DNA of 49,527 bases from a virus (IMGVR_UViG_3300005826_000055:1-49527), one strand, 5' to 3'. Shown: positions 21,468 through 30,771, numbered from the stretch's first letter. Notes: a model not told the origin generated them from the sequence alone. Made by a program: numbers and translations.

Positions 21468-22247
21468 TCACCTAAGCGAAACAGGTATCGACGCCGGACG
21501 AAGGGTGCCAGGCAGCGATACGTTCTGTGTTTGCATTCCGAATGTGTAGTCCCAGGTCGTCGTGTACACGGTGACCTTTCCGCTCGTTCCCTGAATACGG
21601 ACGCCAGCCGTTGTCTTGGCCACCGTATTGTCGATCAACGTCGCCACGTTCGTTACGTCAAGAATGAACGCGGGAGCAATAGGCCATCCACCGTAAGCAG
21701 AACATGACCCAGTCTGCCGTACCGTTGTCGGCGATGCCCCAGCCACTCGCTGACGAACCGGCAACGTGTTGATCGTCGTCACAAGCACGTCGATAGGGAA
21801 CCCGCCTCGCACAGCAATCGTCTCTTCCCAATTGATGATTCCGCCGCCAATGATGCTCCCTGTCTGAGTCACGGCCTCGATCTGAATCGAATAGGTGCGG
21901 AATGTCGAATACTCAGCACCGATGGGGTTGTCGTAGCTCGGCGGCCTGAGAACTTGGATACCCGAGATGGTGTTCGACCCATCCATGACATGCGCGGTCG
22001 CGGCTCCCGTGTTCGCGAACTCCAACGCCACCCGGCTAACCCTCTTGTTGTACGCTTCCTCTAGCTGCTTAATCTTCGTCGTCAGCTCGGCCTGCGTGTC
22101 AGCTTCAAGGCGACCGGTAATGTCCCACACCTGCCGTATGGCCCATATCTCGCCCTCATCGTTCAGCAGCCCCTCCTTGTGGATCGAGACCGCCGCTTCC
22201 GATGCGGGATGTGCGTAGCTGCCGTATTTGAGTCTCAGTTGGGACAT
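21468..22247 (-). CDS. Distal tail-like protein
   Basis: 259 residues, mostly beta-strand. The position, directly downstream of the tape measure gene and before the hub, is that of the distal tail (Dit) protein. Features: an N-terminal YGSYAHPASEAAVSIHKEG, a helical segment QAELTTKIKQLEEAYNKR, and a beta-rich second half with QVLRPPSYDNPIGAEYSTFR. The ATG overlaps the tape measure stop (TAATG). Assignment rests mainly on gene order. Confidence 0.55.
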   Translation of the reverse strand: MSQLRLKYGSYAHPASEAAVSIHKEGLLNDEGEIWAIRQVWDITGRLEADTQAELTTKIKQLEEAYNKRVSRVALEFANTGAATAHVMDGSNTISGIQVLRPPSYDNPIGAEYSTFRTYSIQIEAVTQTGSIIGGGIINWEETIAVRGGFPIDVLVTTINTLPVRQRVAGASPTTVRQTGSCSAYGGWPIAPAFILDVTNVATLIDNTVAKTTAGVRIQGTSGKVTVYTTTWDYTFGMQTQNVSLPGTLRPASIPVSLR

Positions 22248-24139
22248 TACTGCTGATCCTGTTGTGCTTGCTGAATGGCTTGAGCTATGGCCGTGGCGAG
22301 CGCGTCCTGATCGACCCTCTTAGCTTTCCTGATCGCCTCGGCGACCGCTGCGAGGAACGACACGAACTCTTTCTCCAACTCCTTGATCTTCTCGGTCTGC
22401 TGTTCAACAAACGTCGCCAGATCCTTCTGCGCCTGATCGGCGGCCTGCTGGGCTGCGCCTACTGCCCCACCAAACCCAGTCAACGCGATGGCTTCTCCAA
22501 TTCCCTGTTGTTGCCGGTACATCCGCTCGAACCGCTGCACCTTCTCCGGCGACCCTTGAAGAATCATCGCACCCAACGCACCCGTCAGCTGGTCTCCTCG
22601 TGGCACCGGTACCTGGCCGGCGTCGATCTGCTTGTACCGCTTAATAGCAGACTTCACCTCAAACGGACTGTAGCCAGCCAGCGTGAACGTGAGGTTCGCC
22701 TGCATGCCCTGTATGCGTTGGAGATTCTCTTGGGCAGTGCGGATGTTTTGCTCGCGAGCGTTGATGCCCTGCTGGAGGACCGTTTGCTGCTGATTGATGT
22801 AGTTCCCGTATTGCTGGGCACCGATTGGGCCGAGAGCAGCCTGGTCTTGATACGTCTGATTGATTCGCCCTCGAAGCAGATCGATGGGAATCATCTGCTC
22901 ATTCATCCGCGACTGGACCGCGCGATTCCTCGGCCCGTAGTTCCCTGTGATGTTCTCCATCCTCGCCGCAGCTGGAGTGTAGCCACCGAAACCGACTACG
23001 TTGGTGTTGAAGTAGTCTTCAGTAACACGTATTAGCCCAGGTCGACTCCGATTCCCTGAACCAAGCTGGCTAACTAACTTCGCCTCTTTTTCCTGCAGTG
23101 TACGCCTGGTCGCAGCGATGCCTCTCCACTGACCCTGAAAATTTCCCCAGTATTGATCGAACGAGATCTGGCCAAGCGAAAACAACGCCTGGTTCTGGTA
23201 TGCCGACCCAGCGTACCTGGCCTGCATGTTCGCGTTTGAAATCTGAGCTCCGAGACCCTGGAACTGAGCGGAACTCCTCTGTCTCGTCTGAAGAGATGCA
23301 ATCGCCTCCATGTTGTCCGCATTGATCAACGCCTTCTCGCGAGGACCAAGGCTTCCCATAGGTCCACGCATCATAAAGTTGTTGGTCAACCGGTCCATAA
23401 ACCCGGCGCGACCCGCCCTGCTCCGCAAAGCCGCGACACCCTCGCCGCCACTCATCATCTTGTCTAGCAAGTACGTGCCAGCAAGGCCGCCGGCTAGACC
23501 CATGCCAGCGAGAGCAGTTCCTGAGACAAGAGGGATGCCGTACTTTGCTTGGGCCTCCGCCATCATCCACGTCCCCATGGTGATGGGACGCGACCACGTG
23601 GTTAGCCGAATGAACTCCAGCGTGCCCTTACCGAGCGTGTTGACCCAGTCGTCCGTCGTCTTCTTGATCTTGCCCATTGCGTCGGCCATCTTGTTAGCCG
23701 CATACAACGAGCCCTGCATTCCGCTTCTCGCGCCAAACCCAAAACCACCACCGCCACCACCGCGGATTGACGAGATTTGCGTGAACGCAGGAGATGGGTC
23801 TGGGCGACGGCGAGCGGGAGCCTCTGGGGTGCCCCGTGACCGAAACGGATTTCCCGATGGATAGAAGTAAGCACCACCGCGAGCGCCGCCAGGAATGCCG
23901 TATCCCATCGCTTGGCCGCCATCTTCTGATGACGAGCCGAACGCGGGCATGGGGCCGGCTGCGGTTGGTATCCCAGTGGCAGCCGGAGTGCCGCCACCGG
24001 GAATGCCGCGTTGAGCCGCAGGAGCAAAGCCACGGGAGCCACCACCAATGCCGGAAGGGCCTCCGACTCCGGTCGGCCCTTGCACTCGCACTACGAGGGT
24101 TACCTCGCGGACAGCCCCTGACCCTCCTCCTGATGACAT
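22247..24139 (-). CDS. Tail tape measure protein
   Basis: 630 residues, on the short side for tape measures. It starts with a Gly-rich region (residues 1-130), then helical segments with a hydrophobic GTALAGMGLAGGLAGTYLL stretch near residue 210, and a long helical part rich in Gln, Ala and Arg (INQQQTVLQQGINAREQNIR), ending in a Gln-rich coiled coil. It lies immediately after the frameshifting chaperone gene, the standard place for the tape measure. AAAGGA precedes the ATG. Confidence 0.75.
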   Translation of the reverse strand: MSSGGGSGAVREVTLVVRVQGPTGVGGPSGIGGGSRGFAPAAQRGIPGGGTPAATGIPTAAGPMPAFGSSSEDGGQAMGYGIPGGARGGAYFYPSGNPFRSRGTPEAPARRRPDPSPAFTQISSIRGGGGGGFGFGARSGMQGSLYAANKMADAMGKIKKTTDDWVNTLGKGTLEFIRLTTWSRPITMGTWMMAEAQAKYGIPLVSGTALAGMGLAGGLAGTYLLDKMMSGGEGVAALRSRAGRAGFMDRLTNNFMMRGPMGSLGPREKALINADNMEAIASLQTRQRSSAQFQGLGAQISNANMQARYAGSAYQNQALFSLGQISFDQYWGNFQGQWRGIAATRRTLQEKEAKLVSQLGSGNRSRPGLIRVTEDYFNTNVVGFGGYTPAAARMENITGNYGPRNRAVQSRMNEQMIPIDLLRGRINQTYQDQAALGPIGAQQYGNYINQQQTVLQQGINAREQNIRTAQENLQRIQGMQANLTFTLAGYSPFEVKSAIKRYKQIDAGQVPVPRGDQLTGALGAMILQGSPEKVQRFERMYRQQQGIGEAIALTGFGGAVGAAQQAADQAQKDLATFVEQQTEKIKELEKEFVSFLAAVAEAIRKAKRVDQDALATAIAQAIQQAQQDQQ

Positions 24140-24143
24140 CCAA

Positions 24144-24559
24144 CTATCCTTTCTGCGGCAATGCTTTCGTCATTGCCGACAAGTGGGCCGCCGTCTGCTG
24201 CAAGGTCGTGAGCGTCAGCTCCTGCTGCCGGTCGTACTTCGCGACCTCTCGCTCGACCATCTGCAAGATTGCCGCGTGCCGCCTCACCAGCGGGTCGTCC
24301 GGAAATTGACCTATTGCCTTGCATTCCAGGTAATGCTGCACGCACTCCATGTTTGCGAGTGTCAGTGTCGCGTGTTTATCCGGCCCCTGCTTCGGGCACT
24401 TCTTGCACGGTGGAGGCACGCTGCGTGGCCTCCTGGCCGGCTTGCCTCTCCACTGTTCAGGCTTCCCCGTCTCGATGTCATACAAGAACTTGAAGCACTC
24501 ATTGCAGTCCAGCTTCGCTATCTCGGGGCGAGCCCACAGTAGCATCGCCCCGTACGCTA
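24144..24559 (-). CDS. Tail assembly chaperone, C-terminal (T-like) extension read by -1 frameshift
   Basis: An open frame of 138 codons that continues the upstream chaperone after a -1 shift at 24560-24566. A free ATG at 24545 exists but has only a weak ribosome site. The extension has LDCNECFKFLYDIETGKPEQW and CKKCPKQG, a likely zinc site, then a helical region with HYLECKAIGQFPDDPLVRRH. Similar Cys-containing proteins sit just before tape measures in many prophages. The fusion product of about 288 residues would be the analogue of lambda gpGT, which binds tail tube subunits to the tape measure during assembly. Confidence 0.7.
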
Positions 24560-25009
24560 GTTTTTTTCGAGGGCCTCTTGTTTCGTCTCCTCGGAGATGT
24601 CGACAACGTTCTCCGTCTCGGCCCGCCTTTGTCGTTCAAACTCACCTTCCCTTGGGTCTAGGTCGCCGCCGTCCGTATTGTTGATCACGTTCCATAGCCG
24701 CGTGAAAATCGCGGGACGCATGTGCATCACCTCATCAACGTTCGTGTGATCCACCGCCGTGCCGTTGGGCTTGGTCAGGTTCCAACTGACCACCTGCTTG
24801 GCAATCCACCTGGCGGCCACCCAGTTGCGGCGTTCCCAATTGTCGCCCGCTTGCTCCAAGTCTCGATTGACTGCCGAATGCTGGTTGATCGAGAGAGGCC
24901 GGTACGTGGCCCTGAACTCCCCATGCACTCGCCTGAACTCGGCGAAGTAAACGTCCTCCGTGTAACCGTCCGGAATGTAACTGGCTGTCTGTCCGTTGCT
25001 GCTCGGCAT
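24557..25009 (-). CDS. Tail assembly chaperone (G-like)
   Basis: 150 residues. Helical and charged, with DVYFAEFRRVHGEFRATYRP near the start and RRNWVAARWIAKQVVSWNL in the middle. It lies between the tail tube gene and the tape measure, like gpG of lambda. Its last codons before TAG are GAA AAA AAC, giving a canonical A AAA AAC slippery heptamer, so part of the product should be extended into the -1 frame. Sequence identity to known G proteins is not visible; the call rests on position and the frameshift. Confidence 0.75.
   Translation of the reverse strand: MPSSNGQTASYIPDGYTEDVYFAEFRRVHGEFRATYRPLSINQHSAVNRDLEQAGDNWERRNWVAARWIAKQVVSWNLTKPNGTAVDHTNVDEVMHMRPAIFTRLWNVINNTDGGDLDPREGEFERQRRAETENVVDISEETKQEALEKN
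24560..24566 (-). promoter_or_regulatory. Programmed -1 ribosomal frameshift site A AAA AAC
   Basis: Leftward the codons are GAA AAA AAC TAG. The heptamer A-AAA-AAC (24566-24560) fits the X XXY YYZ slippery rule exactly in the zero frame, and the stop follows directly. A -1 slip leads into CTA GCG TAC GGG GCG ATG, in frame with the 24144 reading frame. No strong pseudoknot downstream was worked out. Confidence 0.85.
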
Positions 25010-25026
25010 CGTGGTTCCTTTCGTGG

Positions 25027-25941
25027 TTATGCCGTCGAATCATTCGTTACGACCAACTCCAAGGTCGCTCCGCTGGATCGTGCCATGTAGTCATTACGTA
25101 GCACGATCTCACTCTTGCCGCCGACTACCGGCGACTGGTCTGGCCCCTTGAGGCTGGCGAAGTCAAACCTCAAGGACATGTTGCCATTCGTGAATTTGAC
25201 AAAGGCCGGCCCCTTGTCGTCTGACTGCAAATGCAAGGCTGCGTTGGATGCGTCGAACGGTGAAGTCGCACTCACCGAAACAATGCGGTCCTGTTGCCGG
25301 ATCGACGTGACCGTCGGGCAATTCACGAACCGTGAGTCCATGACATTGTCGATGGAGATGGCGATATCGAAGATTTCACGAGCCGTGCCGCTAGGCAGCT
25401 GCACGTTCCCGCACGCGTCGTGGAACACGTACGGGTACGCATTGTCGGCCGTCGATAGCGACGGACCGTTCGTGGGTGTGCTTACGTTCTGAAACTCGTC
25501 GCCGCCAAGAATGGTGAGCGCCATTTCGAGAAACCCGTTCGGCTGCGACCGAAACTCCGCGCGCGTCACCTTGCAGTGGGTGTACTCAAAATTCTCCTGG
25601 TCCCTGGTCACGAGAACAGAAAACTCGTTGAACGTCTCGCCCAGGCTAAACGTGTCGGTCGATTCCGCAGTTCCCAAGATCCTCGGCAGCCACTTGTCCA
25701 GGTCCGCCGGCGATGGGTGCATCACGATCGTGCCTTGGACCGCACGGACGCCAAGCCGGGTCCGCTCCTTGGGCATGGACCTGGTCCCGCGAATGCCACC
25801 CGTGTCGAGGACCTGGCGAGTCATTCCCAAATCTTCACTCAGGAACTCATACGTCTCGGCGGTGGCGTCGTACAACTGTTGTCCGGAGCCCTCTTTGACG
25901 TAGAGCCTGGAGTACACACCTTGGGATGCTTGAGATGACAT
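25027..25941 (-). CDS. Major tail tube protein
   Basis: 304 residues. The N-terminus (QGVYSRLYVKEGSGQQLYDA, then YEFLSEDLGMTRQVLDTGGI) and the beta-rich body match phage tail tube proteins, which stack as hexamers around the tape measure. The position, right before the chaperone genes, and the size agree. The C-terminus has LRNDYMARSSGATLELVV. A tail-spike role is less likely because of the location. Confidence 0.7.
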   Translation of the reverse strand: MSSQASQGVYSRLYVKEGSGQQLYDATAETYEFLSEDLGMTRQVLDTGGIRGTRSMPKERTRLGVRAVQGTIVMHPSPADLDKWLPRILGTAESTDTFSLGETFNEFSVLVTRDQENFEYTHCKVTRAEFRSQPNGFLEMALTILGGDEFQNVSTPTNGPSLSTADNAYPYVFHDACGNVQLPSGTAREIFDIAISIDNVMDSRFVNCPTVTSIRQQDRIVSVSATSPFDASNAALHLQSDDKGPAFVKFTNGNMSLRFDFASLKGPDQSPVVGGKSEIVLRNDYMARSSGATLELVVTNDSTA

Positions 25942-25951
25942 GTGATTGCTC

Positions 25952-26443
25952 CTATAACTTTCTGATGATCGCTTCGGCCAGCTTCTCGGACAGTCCCCTG
26001 ACGTCCTCGCCAGTCACACCCAGGAACGGACGCGCCGCGACCCTCGTGTTTGATCGAGTGTTCTGGAAGCCTGCTTGGTGGTACTTGGCATACGGAACGC
26101 TAGTTCCAAACTCCAACTCCCGATGTCTAACCTTACGGATAGCTCCGGCGCCTCGCTGGCCAAGACTGTTGTACAACGCACCTGTCTCGTGGAGGATTCG
26201 GTCGAATCCCTTTTTTGCGATGGTGTATGGGGACAACGCCTTCCACGGCTCGCCGCTCGGACTCGCTTCCGATGCAAAGTGTCTCGCGTGAATCGCTTCC
26301 AGATCCTTGAACATGTCACCCAAGAACTCTTGCCACGGCATGCGGGTGACCTCTTTCCGGAGCTCATGCACCGCGACTGCAATGCCCCGACTGATCTCCT
26401 GGGGTGAGGTGTTGTAGATGTCCACGACGATTGACTTAGGCAC
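25952..26443 (-). CDS. Tail completion / virion morphogenesis protein (Mu gpG-like)
   Basis: 163 residues from a GTG at 26443. It contains SGEPWKALSPYTIAKKG, HETGALYNSL and a PYAKYHQAGF motif near the end, which together are typical of the phage virion morphogenesis family (Mu gpG, HK97 gp10-like) that closes the head-tail junction or tail tube. It overlaps the upstream gene by 8 bases (stop TAA at 26438-26436), suggesting coupled translation. Confidence 0.75.
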   Translation of the reverse strand: MPKSIVVDIYNTSPQEISRGIAVAVHELRKEVTRMPWQEFLGDMFKDLEAIHARHFASEASPSGEPWKALSPYTIAKKGFDRILHETGALYNSLGQRGAGAIRKVRHRELEFGTSVPYAKYHQAGFQNTRSNTRVAARPFLGVTGEDVRGLSEKLAEAIIRKL

Positions 26444-27002
26444 GGCGTTCCCTTGTCCAGCACCGAATGACCATCGCAGACACCCAGATGTTGGCCTCTA
26501 AGAAATCATTTGAACGAACAACTTCACCTGGCTCGATAGTGCACCTGTAAACGGAAGGCATGGACGACGGGAGCGATAGTCGCTGGTTGATAAATTCATT
26601 CCGGATCTGCTGCCGCCATAAAAGCTTTTGGTCGTAACGGAACGCCTGGTCCTGTGTTCCGTCGTCCGCATCCTCAGGGAGCCCCGTGCTCGTATCTTGC
26701 CTATCTGCGTCAAGGATCAGCACACCAACAGGATATCCAACGTCGTCGCTGCAAGTCGTACCCTCATCGATTGCAATGTTTTCTGAGCTAATTGGAAACA
26801 CCAACACACCTGGCAGCCCAGGCTCCACTGTCTCTCGAAAGTTCTCCACCTTGATCAGTTTGATGTTCGCAGCCGGCATGTCAGTCAGATCAAGCCCCTG
26901 GATTGCGCTGAGCACCCCGCTGAGGATGTTGTAGTAGATCGACGTCGTGACTGTAGCCGTCCCGCCGCCCTCGATCCCCATGTACGCATGCCAGAAGGAC
27001 AT
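26436..27002 (-). CDS. Tail terminator-like or minor tail protein
   Basis: 188 residues. An N-terminal helix (IYYNILSGVLSAIQGLDLTD) and a beta-rich middle (LPGVLVFPISSENIAIDEG) with VGVLILDADRQ suit the small head-tail connector or tail terminator folds. The position (between capsid/decoration genes and the tail completion gene) supports this. No strong motif, so confidence is moderate. Confidence 0.55.
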   Translation of the reverse strand: MSFWHAYMGIEGGGTATVTTSIYYNILSGVLSAIQGLDLTDMPAANIKLIKVENFRETVEPGLPGVLVFPISSENIAIDEGTTCSDDVGYPVGVLILDADRQDTSTGLPEDADDGTQDQAFRYDQKLLWRQQIRNEFINQRLSLPSSMPSVYRCTIEPGEVVRSNDFLEANIWVSAMVIRCWTRERRA

Positions 27003-27017
27003 CAGCTAACCCCATCC

Positions 27018-28379
27018 TTAGTTGTAGGCGTACGTCACAATGTTTTCGTTCGCACTCACCGCCCCCGTATCCGAATCCGCCGCGCCAGTTGTCAAGGCAA
27101 ATGCAATCCCAGTCGAAAACGCGATGCCTTGCGATGGGATCGGAACCACAAAACCAGCACCAGCCGTATTGCCTGGAATAGCGAAGACCATCACCGGCGT
27201 ATCCGTCCCGACTGTTGGCGCCGACGCCTTGTTGTAGAGCTTGAGGTATCGAACCGCCGCATTAGTGTTGAAAGCACAAAGGGCGAACAACGTTCCCGCA
27301 GACGCCTTCACGCTCGTGGCGTTCGTACTTGCAGCAGAGATCAGTTTTCCGGGCGTTGCTCCGCCGGTCGCGGTCGCTGCCGTCCGAACGTGCAGTTGAC
27401 CAAGCGAGTTGACCCGTAGTGGCGTGTAGTCGCCCGCCGCAGGAGTGATTGCCGCAGGGGTATCAAGACGGACTGCCAGGCTCGCGACTCCGGTATCCGA
27501 CCCGCCAGCCACCGCATCCACCGCCTTGCCCAATGATGTCGCTGACGTACCAGGAATAGCAGACGTGATCGTGGACGACGTCCAGAGCCTTCCAGCGGAC
27601 ATTTGCAGCGGCTCATAGTCACCGTCTGTGCCCGATCTGTTTGCCGGCGTATCCGTCCGAACAGCCAAACCCATTACACCAACGTCCGCCGTGGTGTGGG
27701 CCGCGTCTTCTGCTTTACCGAGATTCGTCGCACCCGTTCCGGGGGTCACCGCCGACACACTACTGACCGTCCCGACAGTTGTGACCGTCGTGATGGTCCC
27801 GGACGAGATCACGACTGCCCCGGTGTTGACAGCGGTGATCTTCCCGTCGATCGAGGCAAGCGATGCGATTTCTGTTGCCTGGTTTGCGGCGGTTGATGCA
27901 CCCACCGGCAGCGTAATAGTGCCACTGGCAATCACCACGGCGCCCGTGTCGCACGCCGTGATCTTGCCGTCAATCGAAGACAAGGACGCATTGGCCGTGC
28001 TTTGATTGGCTGCCGTCGAGGCACCAGTCGGCAAGCTGATCGTGCCCGATACGTTGGTGATGTTCCACGTACCAGACTGAGCGGCAGACACCAACCCAGT
28101 ACCGTCCGTCGGCAGCGTTACACGGACAGCGGTCGCCTCCAGTCCAGCCCCAATCGGGACCGCCGCACCTCCAAGCTGAGACAGGTTGGTGACGGTACTA
28201 ACCGTAGTCACTGTCCCAGACAGCACCTCGACCGGCAGACCTACTCCCGCAGTTACGATCGTCTGCGTGTCGTCAGCACCAAACGCGATCTTGCTGTACG
28301 GCCAATGCGCGGTACCGTCGTCGTCCGTCCGGAGTGTTGATCCACCAGAACCGGCGTTGAGTGTAATATTGTCAGCCAT
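27018..28379 (-). CDS. Repeat-rich decoration or fibre protein
   Basis: 453 residues, Ala/Thr/Gly-rich. There are at least two adjacent copies of a repeat of about 37 residues (GASTAANQST, then SLSSIDGKITACDTGAVVIA) around residues 115-190. Shorter related units follow (TPGTGATNLGKAEDAAHTTA, then AVRTDTPANRSGTDGDY, and again with GTSATSLGKAVDAVAGGSDT). The C-terminal 120 residues are a separate beta domain (YLKLYNKASAPTVGTDTPVM). Similar GASTAANQ repeats occur in phage virion surface proteins. It probably decorates the head or tail. Confidence 0.6.
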   Translation of the reverse strand: MADNITLNAGSGGSTLRTDDDGTAHWPYSKIAFGADDTQTIVTAGVGLPVEVLSGTVTTVSTVTNLSQLGGAAVPIGAGLEATAVRVTLPTDGTGLVSAAQSGTWNITNVSGTISLPTGASTAANQSTANASLSSIDGKITACDTGAVVIASGTITLPVGASTAANQATEIASLASIDGKITAVNTGAVVISSGTITTVTTVGTVSSVSAVTPGTGATNLGKAEDAAHTTADVGVMGLAVRTDTPANRSGTDGDYEPLQMSAGRLWTSSTITSAIPGTSATSLGKAVDAVAGGSDTGVASLAVRLDTPAAITPAAGDYTPLRVNSLGQLHVRTAATATGGATPGKLISAASTNATSVKASAGTLFALCAFNTNAAVRYLKLYNKASAPTVGTDTPVMVFAIPGNTAGAGFVVPIPSQGIAFSTGIAFALTTGAADSDTGAVSANENIVTYAYN

Positions 28380-28405
28380 TGCTTAGACTCCGGATTTTTG
28401 AAACA

Positions 28406-29881
28406 TCACGATCCGACCCCTAGAAGCATGAGGTTGGAACTTGTCGCCGCCGCAGCACCAAAATCCCAGTTTGAGTTGTTGCCATTGTCTGTCCATGACG
28501 TCGCCGTGATCTCGGTGAACCCTGACGCATCTGAGTACGCCACCGCACCCGATCCCGAAGCTACAGCCGTACCCGTCACCTCTAGATACCAAGCTGCCGT
28601 GGCGTTGAGTGTTTGACCGTCTGCTGTGAAGTTGCCGCCAATGTCCCAAGTGCAGCCGTTCATGGCGTCGGAGTCAGTGACAAACGCAAAGGAAGATGCC
28701 CACGAACAATTGCCGGACGTATCGACTTCCTTACCGTTCGGATCAAACTTGCCAGTCCCGGTAGATGTCCCGGTGAACGAGTCGGTGTACACGTTCCCTG
28801 CTAGTGTGACGTTTCCAGCCGTCTTGTTGATGACGATATCTTCGAGACGGTCAGTCCAACCGGATGGTGTTGTGATGGTTTGATTGTTCGAGCCACTGAA
28901 TGTGATCGTGCCGGTGCCCTTGGTCCATGTCAGCGTCCCGGCAGTTTGATCGATCGTGAAGTTTCCCTGGAACACGTGGCTGTAGTTGCCGCTATTGTTA
29001 AACGTTATCACGCCACCAGCATTCGTGCATTGCAGCGTGAATCCGCCGGTAAACGTAAGGGCTCCATTGACGGTAACTGAGCGAGTGTATGCCCCTGCCA
29101 CGCGGATCAGCCAGGTGCCTCCGTACGTACCTGCACCAATCGTTAAATCTTGGTCGCTGGTTACTGTCGTAGTGGCCCAGGTCCCGCCCGCATTCGTAAC
29201 TGTGTTCGATAAAATGGTGACCGCGTTGATTGAGATTGTGCCCGTGGCCCCCAGGGCAATGGTCGTCCCAAACGTTCCATTGAGCGTACTAGTGCCTGTC
29301 AGCGTGCCGTTAATCGTCACGGTACCACTTCCTGACGACCATAACGCAACAGTCGACGCTGTCAGGGTTGACCCGCTGTCGATCGTGATATCACCAAGAC
29401 ACTCCAATCGGTTTGAACCAGCTAACGAAACGCTGGCGTTGTTGCTGATCTGCACACTATAGATGTCTTTATTGAACTGGCTGGTAATCGTCGTCCCGTT
29501 GCCTGTCATTACCAGTAGCGATGTGCCATAGGTGTACGTCCCGACGTCTTGGTTGTCAAAATTTCCAGCACAAGTTATCGTCGATGACCCTGCATTGACA
29601 GTCGCCGACCCGCCGTACGTGCAATCGAAACCACCAGACCCAATTGACAACGCGAAGGTGGACAGCGACAGAGTGCTTGCGTATGCCGATCCACTCTGTC
29701 CAATCTTAAGCGACAGACACGCAGCGTTTGCGTCTAGAGTGCATGACCCAGAATTGGAATCAAAGATCGCGTCATCAGCCGACGTTGGAAACGACGCACC
29801 ACCAGCACCACCCGAAGTAGTGGACCAATTGGAGTCAGTGTTCCAGTCTGAACCAGACCCTATGTAGTACCTCGTCGCCAT
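28406..29881 (-). CDS. Beta-helix adhesin or fibre protein with NWST motif
   Basis: 491 residues, starting RYYIGSGSDWNTDSNWSTTS and continuing with an FPTSADDAIFDSNSGSCTLD segment. The rest is a long series of short strands in Gly/Thr/Ser-rich repeats (SGTVTINGTLTGTSTLNGT, TVTNAGGTWATTTV) like an autotransporter beta-helix. The protein ends with WTDNGNNSNWDFG. It shares the NWST start with 20137-21459. Likely an exposed virion structural protein that contacts the host; binding target unknown. Confidence 0.6.
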   Translation of the reverse strand: MATRYYIGSGSDWNTDSNWSTTSGGAGGASFPTSADDAIFDSNSGSCTLDANAACLSLKIGQSGSAYASTLSLSTFALSIGSGGFDCTYGGSATVNAGSSTITCAGNFDNQDVGTYTYGTSLLVMTGNGTTITSQFNKDIYSVQISNNASVSLAGSNRLECLGDITIDSGSTLTASTVALWSSGSGTVTINGTLTGTSTLNGTFGTTIALGATGTISINAVTILSNTVTNAGGTWATTTVTSDQDLTIGAGTYGGTWLIRVAGAYTRSVTVNGALTFTGGFTLQCTNAGGVITFNNSGNYSHVFQGNFTIDQTAGTLTWTKGTGTITFSGSNNQTITTPSGWTDRLEDIVINKTAGNVTLAGNVYTDSFTGTSTGTGKFDPNGKEVDTSGNCSWASSFAFVTDSDAMNGCTWDIGGNFTADGQTLNATAAWYLEVTGTAVASGSGAVAYSDASGFTEITATSWTDNGNNSNWDFGAAAATSSNLMLLGVGS

Positions 29882-29884
29882 CGC

Positions 29885-30469
29885 CTACACCTCGACTGGA
29901 TCAATACGCATGTGTGCCGCCACTGTCAGGCTTGCTGAGCTTGCCCGTGACGACACGACACCGTCAATTAAATGCTCGCACGTCGTGACGCCTGTGATTG
30001 TTTCAACCGCTGCCTCAAGTGCCGTGATCTTGGTAGCGTCCAACGCCGATGGTACTCGCACGATGACTACCGCCCACCATTTACCAAGCGGAACAGATTG
30101 GGTTTCGTGTGATCGCTCTGCAACGTCAAAACTGTCCGCACCGCCAATAGCAGCCAACACGTCCGCTGACACGTGTAGGATCGGTTCGTGCCCTGCCGCC
30201 TCAATCGTCGCTGGGATTTTGCCTAGCAGTTGATCCCCGTGGACAGACGTCACCTCCGAAAGCGCAGTCAGTCCAGGCACCAGAGTCCCGGTAATCATCG
30301 CTGGAGTCACTGGGTCTGGTGCAAACACGCAACCAATCACGGCCCACGCCGTGCCCGCTGGAACAGACGGAAACGTTGTCCGCAAGTTGAGGTTGCCGCC
30401 AACATTGCTGTTGTAGTTGTTCAACTGCTGCTGTTCGGCAGTTGGTTCGGCCAGCTCGATTACTGCCAT
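29885..30469 (-). CDS. Hypothetical structural protein
   Basis: 194 residues; AAGGAG precedes the ATG. A short helical start (EPTAEQQQLNNYNSN) is followed by a beta/alpha domain with WAVIGCVFAPDPVTPAMI and KWWAVVIVRVPSALDATKIT. The regular strand-helix order could be a fibre-associated or tail accessory domain. It lies between small genes and the beta-helix protein in the tail unit. No family recognised. Confidence 0.5.
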   Translation of the reverse strand: MAVIELAEPTAEQQQLNNYNSNVGGNLNLRTTFPSVPAGTAWAVIGCVFAPDPVTPAMITGTLVPGLTALSEVTSVHGDQLLGKIPATIEAAGHEPILHVSADVLAAIGGADSFDVAERSHETQSVPLGKWWAVVIVRVPSALDATKITALEAAVETITGVTTCEHLIDGVVSSRASSASLTVAAHMRIDPVEV

Positions 30470-30496
30470 CTACCTTTACTCCTTAAATTGGTGGAC

Positions 30497-30706
30497 CTAT
30501 GTCAGGCCCGTTGTTTCAACCTCGAACGGACCCTCGGTGTCGGTCGCCGTTTGGTCCAACGTGGGAGACGCGAGCAGTTTCTCGATGGCTAACAACTCGG
30601 CGTACAGACCCTGCTTGTACTGGATGTGACGATCAGTGTTCTCGACCGCCTCCAACTCAAGTCCAATCTTCCTACGTCGCTCAACCAGGCTTTCGCGTAT
30701 TCCCAT
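30497..30706 (-). CDS. Small helical protein, unknown
   Basis: 69 residues with GGGAGG before the ATG. The first 50 residues form an amphipathic helical hairpin (LVERRRKIGLELEAVENTDR, then KQGLYAELLAIEKLL), the rest is an acidic Thr-rich tail. Possibly a small virion assembly factor. Confidence 0.5.
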   Translation of the reverse strand: MGIRESLVERRRKIGLELEAVENTDRHIQYKQGLYAELLAIEKLLASPTLDQTATDTEGPFEVETTGLT

Positions 30707-30727
30707 CCCGTCCTCCCACCTCGACCC

Positions 30728-30758
30728 GGCGGGCGATCACACTTCGTGACCGCCCGCC
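30728..30758. repeat. Strong hairpin between two leftward tail-unit genes
   Basis: GGCGGGCGATCAC (30728-30740) and GTGACCGCCCGCC (30746-30758) pair with a single mismatch around a 5-base loop. No T-run follows in the leftward direction, so it may attenuate or stabilise the RNA rather than terminate it. Confidence 0.65.
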
Positions 30759-30771
30759 TCGCGACACGGCC

